Source of the DNA: Lewinellaceae bacterium
Lineage (GTDB): Bacteria > Bacteroidota > Bacteroidia > Chitinophagales > Saprospiraceae
Assembly: GCA_020636405.1 (NCBI GenBank)
Contig: JACJXW010000007.1
Coordinates: forward strand, 124,001 to 188,000
Reading direction: 5' to 3'
Length of the DNA: 64,000 nt
Positions 8,496 to 15,939 of the stretch are shown here, piece after piece; the first letter of the stretch is position 1; each line of letters starts with the position of its first letter. The position numbers and the translations under genes are program-made. Below the pieces are notes generated by a model. That model did no database searches. It saw nothing but the letters and a program-made list of their open reading frames with translations, and was not told the origin of the DNA.

Positions 8496-9554
8496 ATGCC
8501 ACAAGATAACCCGCAACAACCCAAGCGCACCGACGTCAACGAGCTCGGCGAGTTCGGCCTGATCGACCACCTGACGCAGAACTTCCCCCTGAGCAACCCT
8601 TCTTCCATCAAGGGCGTGGGTGATGACGCCGCCGTGATCGACAACGGCGAGTACCTCACCGTCGTCTCCACCGATATGCTGGTCGAGGGCATCCATTTCG
8701 ACCTGATGTATACGCCGCTGAAGCACCTGGGCTACAAGTCCGTCGTCGTCAACCTGTCGGACATCTACGCCATGAACGCGCAGCCGAAACAGATCACCGT
8801 CTCCATCGCCCTGTCCAACCGTTTCTCCGTGGAAGCGCTGGACGAGATCTACGACGGCATCCGCACCGCCTGCCGGATCTACGATGTCGACCTTGTGGGC
8901 GGCGACACGACCTCCTCCCCCCGCGGCCTGATCATCAGCGTGACGGCCATCGGGCAGGGCGAAAAGGACAAGCTCACCTACCGCAGCGGCGCCCGCGTGG
9001 GCGACCTCATCTGCATCACCGGCAACGTGGGCGCCGCCTACCTCGGCCTGCAGATCCTGGAACGCGAAAAGCAGGTCTACCTGTCCAGCCCCGGCGTACA
9101 GCCCCAACTGGAAGGGCACGACTACCTCATCGGCCGGCAGCTCAAACCGGAAGCCCGACGCGATATGATCGAGCGCTTCGAACAGAACGGCCTGGTGCCC
9201 ACCGCCATGATCGATATTTCCGACGGCGTCGCCTCCGAGCTGTTCCACATCAGCAAGCAATCCGGCGTGGGCGTCTTCCTGGAGGAAAGCGGCGTGCCCA
9301 TTCACCCGGATGCCCAGATGCAGGCCCTGGAGTTTAAACTCGACCCCATCACCTGCGCCCTGAGCGGCGGCGAAGACTACGAACTGCTCTTTACCGTCGA
9401 CCCGAAGGACGTGGAGAAGGTGAAATACCTGCCAGATCTTTATATTGCAGGCGAAATCGTGCCCAAAGAAGATGGGGTGAAGCTGCACACTACCGGCGGC
9501 AATATCCACGACATCCAGGCACAGGGATGGCAGCATTTCGGCCCGTCGAAATAG
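8496..9554 (+). CDS. thiL: thiamine-monophosphate kinase
   Basis: ThiL phosphorylates thiamine monophosphate to thiamine pyrophosphate with ATP, the last step of cofactor synthesis. The 352-residue length fits the family. The N-terminal ATP/Mg loop GVGDDAAVID, the TDMLVEGIHFD segment and the VGGDTTSSP motif (residues about 130-140) are the classical PurM-like ATP-binding fold of ThiL. The C-terminal half carries LSGGEDYELLF, another family signature. It sits alone between the glucanase and an M28 peptidase gene on the same strand, with 66 bases to the next gene. No other thiamine genes are nearby, and no TPP riboswitch is visible in the leader, which instead holds a heptamer-array hairpin. 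Confidence 0.95.
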   Translation: MPQDNPQQPKRTDVNELGEFGLIDHLTQNFPLSNPSSIKGVGDDAAVIDNGEYLTVVSTDMLVEGIHFDLMYTPLKHLGYKSVVVNLSDIYAMNAQPKQITVSIALSNRFSVEALDEIYDGIRTACRIYDVDLVGGDTTSSPRGLIISVTAIGQGEKDKLTYRSGARVGDLICITGNVGAAYLGLQILEREKQVYLSSPGVQPQLEGHDYLIGRQLKPEARRDMIERFEQNGLVPTAMIDISDGVASELFHISKQSGVGVFLEESGVPIHPDAQMQALEFKLDPITCALSGGEDYELLFTVDPKDVEKVKYLPDLYIAGEIVPKEDGVKLHTTGGNIHDIQAQGWQHFGPSK

Positions 9555-9620
9555 CGGCTCGAGGCGACGCTTTTCCCCCGGGCTCGACGCTTTCTTGTTC
9601 AAACAAAAAACAACAGATCC

Positions 9621-10634
9621 ATGCAACTAATACGACGCTTTCCGCTCTTCTTTTTTGCCGTACTCCTGCTCGCCGGCCTTTCCAGCTGCAGCTCCGACGG
9701 CAGCGGGCAGAGCAGCGCCGAAGAAACGCCGCCGAAAGAAAAAGTGCCGGTCCCCAAGTTCGAGCGGGACTCAGCCTTCGCCTTTGTGGAACGACAGGTC
9801 GCCTTCGGGCCGCGAGTGCCCAATACCGAGGCGCACCAGGCCTGTAAGCAATGGCTGGTACGCCAGTTCACCGGCTACGGCGCCAAGGTCATCGAGCAGG
9901 ATTTCCAGCCTACCGCCTATACCGGTATAACCTTGAATGCCACCAACATCATCGCCCAGTTCAACCCGGAAGCCCATAAGCGCATCGTGCTGGCCGCCCA
10001 CTGGGACAGCCGCCCCTTCGCCGATTCGCCCATCAGCGAAGAGCGGAAGCAGGAACCCATCCTCGGGGCCGACGACGGCGGCAGCGGCGTAGCCGTACTG
10101 CTGGAAGTGGCCCGACAACTGCAGGCCCATCCCATCGAGATGGGGGTGGATATCGTCCTCTTCGATGCCGAAGACTACGGCGAGAGTGGCGGCGAACGCG
10201 CCGAAACCTACGCCCTGGGCTCCCAGCACTGGTCCCGCAACCTGCACGTCAGCGGCAAACAACGCCCTAAATACGGCATCCTCCTGGACATGGTGGGCGC
10301 CAAAGGGGCCCGCTTCCCCCAGGAGTACTATTCCCTGCAGTTCGCCCCCCAGGTAGTGCGGAAAGTGTGGAAACTGGCCCAGAATATGGGGTACAACAAC
10401 TACTTCGTCAATGAGGACGGCGGCGCCATCACCGACGACCACTACTTCGTCAACACCATCGCCAGAATACCCATGATCGATATCATTAACCGGCAGCCGG
10501 GCACCCAAACCGGTTTCGGCGAACACTGGCATACCCACAACGATGATATGGACATCATCGACCCGCGTACCCTCCGCGCCGTGGGACAGGTGGTGCTGGC
10601 CGTAGTGTACCGGGAAGCGAACGGGGAGTTTTGA
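9621..10634 (+). CDS. M28-family zinc peptidase / glutaminyl-cyclase-like lipoprotein
   Basis: A 337-residue lipoprotein with a signal peptide and lipobox LSSC (Cys23), followed by a Ser/Glu-rich linker. The catalytic domain has the M28 zinc-ligand pattern: AAHWDSRPFAD (His and Asp), GADDGGSGVAVLLE (bridging Asp and general-base region), DAEDYGESGG (Glu) and a late EHWHTHNDD (His). Such Bacteroidota proteins are either aminopeptidases or glutaminyl cyclases, the latter cyclising N-terminal Gln of exported proteins; the WDSRP and DAEDYG motifs favour the cyclase-like subgroup. It should face the periplasm, anchored to a membrane. The gene is 66 bases after thiL and may be cotranscribed. Its 3' flank carries octamer repeats and then an insertion sequence. 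Confidence 0.85.
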   Translation: MQLIRRFPLFFFAVLLLAGLSSCSSDGSGQSSAEETPPKEKVPVPKFERDSAFAFVERQVAFGPRVPNTEAHQACKQWLVRQFTGYGAKVIEQDFQPTAYTGITLNATNIIAQFNPEAHKRIVLAAHWDSRPFADSPISEERKQEPILGADDGGSGVAVLLEVARQLQAHPIEMGVDIVLFDAEDYGESGGERAETYALGSQHWSRNLHVSGKQRPKYGILLDMVGAKGARFPQEYYSLQFAPQVVRKVWKLAQNMGYNNYFVNEDGGAITDDHYFVNTIARIPMIDIINRQPGTQTGFGEHWHTHNDDMDIIDPRTLRAVGQVVLAVVYREANGEF

Positions 10635-10671
10635 GGAAAGCGGGAGGCCGAACACCCCGGAACATAGAAAC

Positions 10672-10735
10672 GTTGGGACGTTAGGACGTTGGGACGTTGG
10701 GAGGTTGGGACGTTGGGACGTTGGGACGTTGGGAC
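10672..10735 (+). repeat. eight-copy GTTGGGAC octamer array (left arm)
   Basis: Eight contiguous octamers: six GTTGGGAC, one GTTAGGAC and one GTTGGGAG. It begins 38 bases after the M28 peptidase stop. The reverse complement GTCCTAAC occurs three times in the array on the other side of the insertion sequence. Confidence 0.92.
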
Positions 10736-10741
10736 GCGGGG

Positions 10742-10749
10742 CCATCAAA
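10742..10749. repeat. 8-bp target-site duplication (left copy)
   Basis: CCATCAAA at 10742-10749 is repeated exactly at 12269-12276, flanking the IS256-type element. The length fits the 8-9 bp duplications of that family. Confidence 0.85.
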
Positions 10750-12268
10750 GGGATTGTTCATTTAACTGTGTCAATTTTTTCAACCCTTTCTGGAGGGCGG
10801 GAATCCAAGGGTGACAACCCTACCCGTGTTTTCCACATTTCAATGGGCCCAAACTCCAAAAAATTATTCAAAATTTTTTGGGGTTTTAGGCCTGTTGAAA
10901 TTGTGGGAAACACCCTCCAGCAGGAACTTCTTTTCAATACAAGTGCTACTCCCGGCCCATCTCCGGGGATCATTGCAGGTATTTTTCGTACTCCTTCCCG
11001 AAGCGTTTTCGCAAATCATTTTGAATGGCTTTCCAGTGGAAGGCGTTGCGTTTCCAGGATTTTTCGTTGTGCATGAGCGCCAAATATAACTGTTTCAACA
11101 AGGCGCGTTCGCTGGCCCAGGCGCCCTTGGTTTTGGTTACCTTGCGCAATATCCGATGGAGCGCTTCCACCGGATTAGTGGTGTAGATCATCCGACGGAT
11201 GTGCTGGCCAAAATCCATGAAGGCCATTAATTCCGTCCAGGCGCCTTCCCAGGCAGGGCGAATATTGTCGTATTTCTTATCCCATTTTTGGCCAAAAACT
11301 TCCAGCGCTATGCGAGCATGGCTTTCGGTTGCTGCGGTGTACACTTTGCGCAAATCTGCACATACGGCTTTCAGGTCCTTATCTGCTACAAACCGGGTAC
11401 TGGAGCGAACCATGTGGACGATACAGCGCTGCACGATGGCGTTGGGGAAAACTGAATGAATGGCTTCCGAAAAACCTTCTAATCCATCCACGCAGGCGAA
11501 TAAGACAGTCTCCACTCCTCGAGCCTGCAGGTCTTCCAGGACCCGTCCCCAGTGGCTGGCCCCTTCCGTGTCAAAGATATATAAGCCCAACACATCCCGT
11601 TGGCCATGCGCATCTACCCCATAAACCGTGTGGATGATCCGGCCCACAAAGCGGCCTTCATGCTTGGCCCGGAAATGGATCCCGTCCAGATAGAGGATCA
11701 CATAGCAAGGCGAGAGGGGCCGTTGCTGCCAGGCCAATACCTGCTCCCATACCCGTTCGGTAATATTGCTGATCATGCCGGCGCTTAGTTCCACTCCATA
11801 CAGCTGCCGCAACTGGTACCGAATATCATCTACCGAATTGCCGCGGGCATACAGCCCAATGATGATGTCCTCCATCCCACTGGGCAAGGACCGCTCCCGT
11901 TTGCCGACCAGCAACGGTTCAAAGTCCCCTTCCCGATCCCGGGGCGTTTGGATCTTCAACTTCCCGGCCGTACTACGCACCTCTTTCGGGGTGTAGCCGT
12001 TGCGCCGATTTCCGTTGCCGGAGGCTTTCTCCTCCTCCTGGAAACTTTCCATCTCGCCGTCCAGCGAGGCATTGATCATCGTTTGCAGCATCTCACTAAA
12101 AATGCTGCCTTCCCCAAACAAGGGGCCACCGCTGTACAACTGTTGCTGAATGCGTTCCCGAATCTCCGGATCGGGAAACATCTCTTCGAGGGTTTTTGAT
12201 TTTTTTCGTGCCATGAGTCAAAGTTGATGTTTTATTTAGAACTTTGACACAGTTATTTGAACAGTCTC
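10750..12268 (-). mobile_element. IS256-family insertion sequence, apparently intact
   Basis: A 1519-bp element. Its terminal inverted repeats are 10750-10774 and 12244-12268, matching at 21 of 25 positions and sharing the core TAACTGTGTCAA. It carries one transposase gene on the minus strand and is flanked by the 8-bp direct repeat CCATCAAA. The transposase frame is full length, so the element may be active. About 220 bases between the transposase stop and the left end are non-coding. It landed between the two arms of an octamer-based inverted repeat. Confidence 0.92.
10970..12214 (-). CDS. IS256-family transposase
   Basis: A 414-residue DDE transposase that cuts and joins the ends of its own element. 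The mutator-type catalytic triad is visible: Asp in YLDGIHF, Asp in CVDGLEGFSEAI and Glu in TTNPVEALHR. The C-x2-H element between them is CIVHMVR. The N-terminal third (SGNGNRRNGY, RDREGDFEP) is also typical and binds the terminal repeats. The reading frame has no interruptions and starts 30 bases inside the right terminal repeat. It is the only gene in the element; no passenger gene is present. Copies elsewhere in the genome would be expected but cannot be seen here. Confidence 0.96.
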   Translation of the reverse strand: MARKKSKTLEEMFPDPEIRERIQQQLYSGGPLFGEGSIFSEMLQTMINASLDGEMESFQEEEKASGNGNRRNGYTPKEVRSTAGKLKIQTPRDREGDFEPLLVGKRERSLPSGMEDIIIGLYARGNSVDDIRYQLRQLYGVELSAGMISNITERVWEQVLAWQQRPLSPCYVILYLDGIHFRAKHEGRFVGRIIHTVYGVDAHGQRDVLGLYIFDTEGASHWGRVLEDLQARGVETVLFACVDGLEGFSEAIHSVFPNAIVQRCIVHMVRSSTRFVADKDLKAVCADLRKVYTAATESHARIALEVFGQKWDKKYDNIRPAWEGAWTELMAFMDFGQHIRRMIYTTNPVEALHRILRKVTKTKGAWASERALLKQLYLALMHNEKSWKRNAFHWKAIQNDLRKRFGKEYEKYLQ

Positions 12269-12270
12269 CC

Positions 12271-12414
12271 ATCAAAACGTCAGAACATCCCCACGTCCTA
12301 ACATCAAAACGTCAGAACATCCCCACGTCCTAACATCAAAACGTAAAAACGTCCCCACGTCCTAACATCAAAACGTAAAAACGTCAAAACGTCCCCACGT
12401 CAAAACGCCAGCAC
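12271..12414 (-). repeat. 18-unit octamer array (right arm)
   Basis: Eighteen contiguous octamers such as ATCAAAAC, GTCAGAAC, ATCCCCAC, GTCCTAAC and GTAAAAAC. The first twelve form a higher-order 32-bp repeat (12270-12301, 12302-12333, 12334-12365), the third copy with changes. They are reverse-complement-like to the GTTGGGAC array at 10672-10735. There are no spacers, so this is not a CRISPR array. Confidence 0.9.
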
Positions 12415-12522
12415 GTGGGCAGAACCCCATAAACCTCCACCCTACCGCCATCTACACTTTGATTTCTCAAATTTCCGGGTTACATTTATAACCTCCCCGA
12501 CGAGCCATTTTACTCGGTTCCC

Positions 12523-12560
12523 GAATCAACCGATCAACGAATCACCAATCACGAATCCCC
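12523..12560 (-). repeat. short phrase array before aldehyde dehydrogenase gene
   Basis: GAATCAAC CGATCAAC GAATCACC AATCAC GAATCCCC reads on the minus strand as GTTGATTC-type octamers. The same GTTGATTC phrase appears in the array at 19321-19456. It ends 11 bases before the start codon at 12572. Confidence 0.6.
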
Positions 12561-12571
12561 CTTGCCCAGCC

Positions 12572-14026
12572 ATGACAACCGACAAGTACATCAAGAATTA
12601 CATCGACGGCGCTCTGGCGCCTGCTGTTTCCGGCCAGTATCTGGACAACTACAACCCTGCCACCGGGAAAGTGTATTCCCACCTTCCCGATTCGGATGAG
12701 AACGACGTGCAGCGCGCTGTTGAGGCCGCCGAGCGCGCCTTCCGGGAATGGTCGACGGCCGAGCCGCGCACCCGGTTCCGTTTGCTGATGCGTATCGCCG
12801 ACATCATCGAGCAGAACATAGATGCCTTTGCCCGGGCCGAGACGATGGACTCCGGCAAGCCGCTGTCCATGTCGATGAGCGTTGATATTCCGCGGGCACA
12901 AGCCAATTTCCGGTTTTTCGCCACGTCCGTCCTCCAGTTTGGTTCTGAGTCGCACCACATGCCGGGGGAGGCCATCAACTTTACCCTCCGGCAGCCATTG
13001 GGCGTGGTGGGCTGTATTTCGCCCTGGAACCTGCCGCTCTACCTGTTCACCTGGAAGATCGCCCCGGCGCTGGCTACCGGCAACTGTGTAGTGGCCAAGC
13101 CGTCGGAGCTGACCCCCATGACCGCTTATCTCCTTTCCAAGGCCTGCATTGAGGCGGGCCTGCCGGCGGGGGTGCTCAACATCGTTCACGGGCTGGGGCC
13201 TAAGGCCGGGCAGGCCATTGTCGAACACCCTAAAGTAAAAGCCATCTCCTTCACCGGAGGGACTGCCACCGGCCAGCAGATCGCCCGTACGGCGGCGCCG
13301 GTTTTCAAGAAATTGTCGCTGGAGCTGGGCGGGAAGAACCCCAATATCATCTTTGCCGACTGCAACTTCGACGAAATGATGGTGGGCACCCTGCGGTCCT
13401 CCTTTTCCAACAACGGCCAGATCTGCCTGTGCGGCTCCCGAATATACGTGGAACGCCCGCTGTATGAGAAATTCCGCGAAGAGCTGGTCAAGCGCACGCA
13501 GTTCCTCAAGGTGGGCGACCCGTTCTCCACGGTGACCGACCTGGGAGCGCTCGTATCCAAACAACACCTGGAGAAAGTACAGAGCTACCTCGCTTTGGCG
13601 GAGGTGGAAGGCGGTACGATCCTGTGCGGTGGCAACCGGATGGACATGCAGGGCGAGTTTGAGAACGGCTACTTCCTGCGCCCGGCGGTGGTCGAAGGCC
13701 TGCCCCTGGAATGCCGCACGAACCAGGAAGAGATCTTCGGGCCGGTAGTGACGATCGCCCCTTTCGATACGGAAGAGGAAGCGTTGGCCCTGGCCAACGG
13801 CACCCCATATGGCCTTTCCGCTACGGTCTGGACTCAGGACATCTCCCGCGCCAACCGGGTAGCCGAAAAGCTACAGGCAGGCATCGTATGGGTCAACTGC
13901 TGGATGGTCCGCGACCTGCGCACCCCATTTGGCGGCGTCAAAAATTCCGGTGTCGGCCGAGAGGGAGGCTTCGAAGCCCTGCGCTTTTTTACAGAGGCAA
14001 AAAATGTATGTGTGAAATATAGCTGA
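12572..14026 (+). CDS. aldehyde dehydrogenase, muconic-semialdehyde-dehydrogenase-like
   Basis: NAD(P)-dependent aldehyde dehydrogenase of 484 residues, full length. The Rossmann-fold signature FTGGTATGQ, the catalytic base Glu in LELGGKNPN (about residue 251) and the nucleophile Cys in NNGQICLCGSR (about 286) are all present. The C-terminal EEIFGPVVT and TPFGGVKNSGVGREGG segments complete the family pattern. The overall sequence style, especially NNGQICLCGSRIYVERP, suggests the ALDH8/2-hydroxymuconic or 2-aminomuconic semialdehyde group, which works in tryptophan/kynurenine or aromatic breakdown, but substrate cannot be fixed from sequence. No catabolic partners are adjacent; a RidA-family gene that could be an aminomuconate deaminase is 28 kb away. 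It is followed by a long gene-poor gap. Confidence 0.88.
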   Translation: MTTDKYIKNYIDGALAPAVSGQYLDNYNPATGKVYSHLPDSDENDVQRAVEAAERAFREWSTAEPRTRFRLLMRIADIIEQNIDAFARAETMDSGKPLSMSMSVDIPRAQANFRFFATSVLQFGSESHHMPGEAINFTLRQPLGVVGCISPWNLPLYLFTWKIAPALATGNCVVAKPSELTPMTAYLLSKACIEAGLPAGVLNIVHGLGPKAGQAIVEHPKVKAISFTGGTATGQQIARTAAPVFKKLSLELGGKNPNIIFADCNFDEMMVGTLRSSFSNNGQICLCGSRIYVERPLYEKFREELVKRTQFLKVGDPFSTVTDLGALVSKQHLEKVQSYLALAEVEGGTILCGGNRMDMQGEFENGYFLRPAVVEGLPLECRTNQEEIFGPVVTIAPFDTEEEALALANGTPYGLSATVWTQDISRANRVAEKLQAGIVWVNCWMVRDLRTPFGGVKNSGVGREGGFEALRFFTEAKNVCVKYS

Positions 14027-14766
14027 ACAACCGGAGAAAAATCCACCTAACAAAGTGCAGGCAGGTTTTTCATCGTTTTCCACATGGTTTTAAACATTTT
14101 CCGCACTTCCATGGGAGATTTCCACCAGTTTATCAACCCTACGTGTGGATATTTTTTTCCAGGCCAGGTGAACTTTTAGCCCGTATTGCTTGCCTTTCCG
14201 CATGAATATTTGCAACTTTGTATGTTAGACGGTAAGACGGGCTCGTTTAAGAGTTTTTCCAACCCAACTTTACAGATTGAATTACTCCGCAATGCTTTAT
14301 CTGCAAAGCGGTACTTGAGGAAACCATCGACTAATCTGCTTTGCCATTATGCCATTGTATTGTATCCAGGCACCGAAGCAGTTAGCCATCCCAACTTGCA
14401 GAACAGTAGGGATTTTTTTCCCTGACTAACAGAAAAAGGACGACGAACAGAGCCTTCCATTGGAATGAGCTGCATTTTTGCTCACAATATAAGGCCTCGC
14501 GTTATGCCTTACTATGCCGGTAATAAGCGGTTTGCAAAAGCAAACAGTGGCACGCTGAAACAGCAGTTCCACCGCTTACTTTAGTCCGCGCATATACCCA
14601 AGCCATTGACCATATCTATGTATCGCCTGGCAACAGCCTGCCATTTATGGGCGCCGCTATAACCGGCGCAAAGGCATTTGCCGCTCCGTGTTTTGAACAA
14701 CTGCCCTGAAATGGGGTTTTGAATAGGCTATGAAGTGAACTACATACAATCTAAAAAGGCAGCACG
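14027..14766. other. 740-bp gap without a convincing gene
   Basis: Two short open frames (14186-14425, 79 codons; one of about 39 codons from 14465) show no recognisable motif or neighbour-like codon use. The gap does hold several TTTTCCACA/TGTGGATA-type sites between 14037 and 14152, a small hairpin AGGGA-T-run-TCCCT near 14410, and a GCGCCG/CGGCGC hairpin at about 14649-14667. It may contain degraded coding sequence or a regulatory or replication-related region. Confidence 0.4.
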
Positions 14767-15789
14767 ATGACTTACAAGACTATTTTTTCCGGACAGCTCG
14801 AGTTTGGCACCGAGCGCAGCTTCGAACGCGTCCAGCAGATGTTCGAGCACCGGTCCGAGAACTACTATCGGCAAATACTCCTCGTTAAACAGGAGGAAAT
14901 TTTCAAACCGGAAAGCTGGACCCTCGAGATCCCCCGCCATATAGCTATGGCCACAGAAAAAGAATGGCGCAACACCATCAATATGCTGGAATTCATCGTC
15001 CAGTATGCCATCGCCGGAGGCCTGAGCGCCTGGATGGTGGAGGAGGGTAAAGTCATTGACCACCGCCACATCGAACCCAAAGGAGATAAGGCCGCTGTAC
15101 AGGCTTTCCTGCGGGGCCGGGAACTGGTGAAGGAATCCGGTAAGGAAGAAGAGGCCATGAAGGCGCTCAGCCGCGCCATCGACAAGTTTGCCCGCCACGC
15201 CAAAGCCTACGAGCGCCGCGGATTCGTCAACTACCAACTGCACAACTTCAAGGACGCGCTCTACGACTACTCTAAAAGCATCGACATCAACCCCGAAGCT
15301 GCCGAACCCTACCTCGGCCGGGCCATCGTTAAGATAACCCTGGAAGATTATGAAGGCGCCATTCAGGACCTCGCGGCCGCCATCAAAGGCTCCATCCCCC
15401 TGCAGTCCATGTACTGGCAGGCACGCCGGCTCAAAGGCGAATGCCACCTGAAACTCGAAGAATTCGATAAAGCGGCTCCGGAATTCAAGTTCTTCACTCA
15501 AAGGAAATTTACCCCGGACGACCCCAACTACCGTTGGCGCAAGCGGGCATTGTTCAACTACGGACGAGCCCTGATGGAAACCGGGAAATATGCGGAATCC
15601 ATTGCGCTTTTCGACGAATCATTGATGGTTGATAGCGGCGAAGAGGATATCGCCGATGCCGAACCCCTGCTCTATCGCGGCCTGGCCCTGAAAAAGGCCG
15701 GTAAGATCGGGTTCCGAAAGGACTGGGAAGAGGCAGCCAACCGCGGCTCCAAGCGCGCCGCAGAGTTGCTGGAACAAGCTGCTGCCTAA
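14767..15789 (+). CDS. TPR-repeat protein, cytoplasmic, function unknown
   Basis: A 340-residue protein with no signal peptide or membrane segment. The first 110 residues (from MTYKTIFSGQLEF) form a domain I do not recognise, with an acidic/aromatic pattern. Residues 115-330 are tetratricopeptide-type helices: EEAMKALSRAIDKFARHAKAYERRG, then a repeat with YDYSKSIDINPEAAEPYLGRA, and further copies with LMETGKYAESIALFDESL. Such repeats usually bind partner proteins. The gene is monocistronic, flanked by a 740-bp gap and a terminator hairpin, and it precedes a PorE-like envelope gene on the same strand. No specific role can be given; a scaffold or adaptor is the likeliest reading. Confidence 0.8.
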   Translation: MTYKTIFSGQLEFGTERSFERVQQMFEHRSENYYRQILLVKQEEIFKPESWTLEIPRHIAMATEKEWRNTINMLEFIVQYAIAGGLSAWMVEEGKVIDHRHIEPKGDKAAVQAFLRGRELVKESGKEEEAMKALSRAIDKFARHAKAYERRGFVNYQLHNFKDALYDYSKSIDINPEAAEPYLGRAIVKITLEDYEGAIQDLAAAIKGSIPLQSMYWQARRLKGECHLKLEEFDKAAPEFKFFTQRKFTPDDPNYRWRKRALFNYGRALMETGKYAESIALFDESLMVDSGEEDIADAEPLLYRGLALKKAGKIGFRKDWEEAANRGSKRAAELLEQAAA

Positions 15790-15823
15790 GCCGCATCCAC
15801 GGAAAAAATAGAACTGTTCCTCC

Positions 15824-15858
15824 AGAGCCACCCTGAAGTTCCGCCTCAGGGTGGCTCT
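15824..15858 (+). terminator. 13-bp hairpin after the TPR gene
   Basis: AGAGCCACCCTGA (15824-15836) pairs perfectly with TCAGGGTGGCTCT (15846-15858), 35 bases after the stop codon. There is no long U-run, so termination may be factor-assisted. Confidence 0.65.
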
Positions 15859-15939
15859 CGTATTTCGCGCCTCCACCTTCCCGGCCGTATAACTTCCCGC
15901 CATTCCAGGCGTTATTAGGAGAAAAGTAATCCACAAACC

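Noticed and set aside
8421..9626. 401-codon minus-strand frame opposite thiL
   Set aside because: It is a shadow of GC-rich thiL codons; the plus-strand product has clear ThiL motifs.
12271..12414. CRISPR array
   Set aside because: Repeats are contiguous octamers in a 32-bp period with no spacers, and no cas genes are present.
14186..14425. 79-codon plus-strand gene
   Set aside because: No recognisable motif, promoter or neighbour context; it lies in a gene-poor gap.
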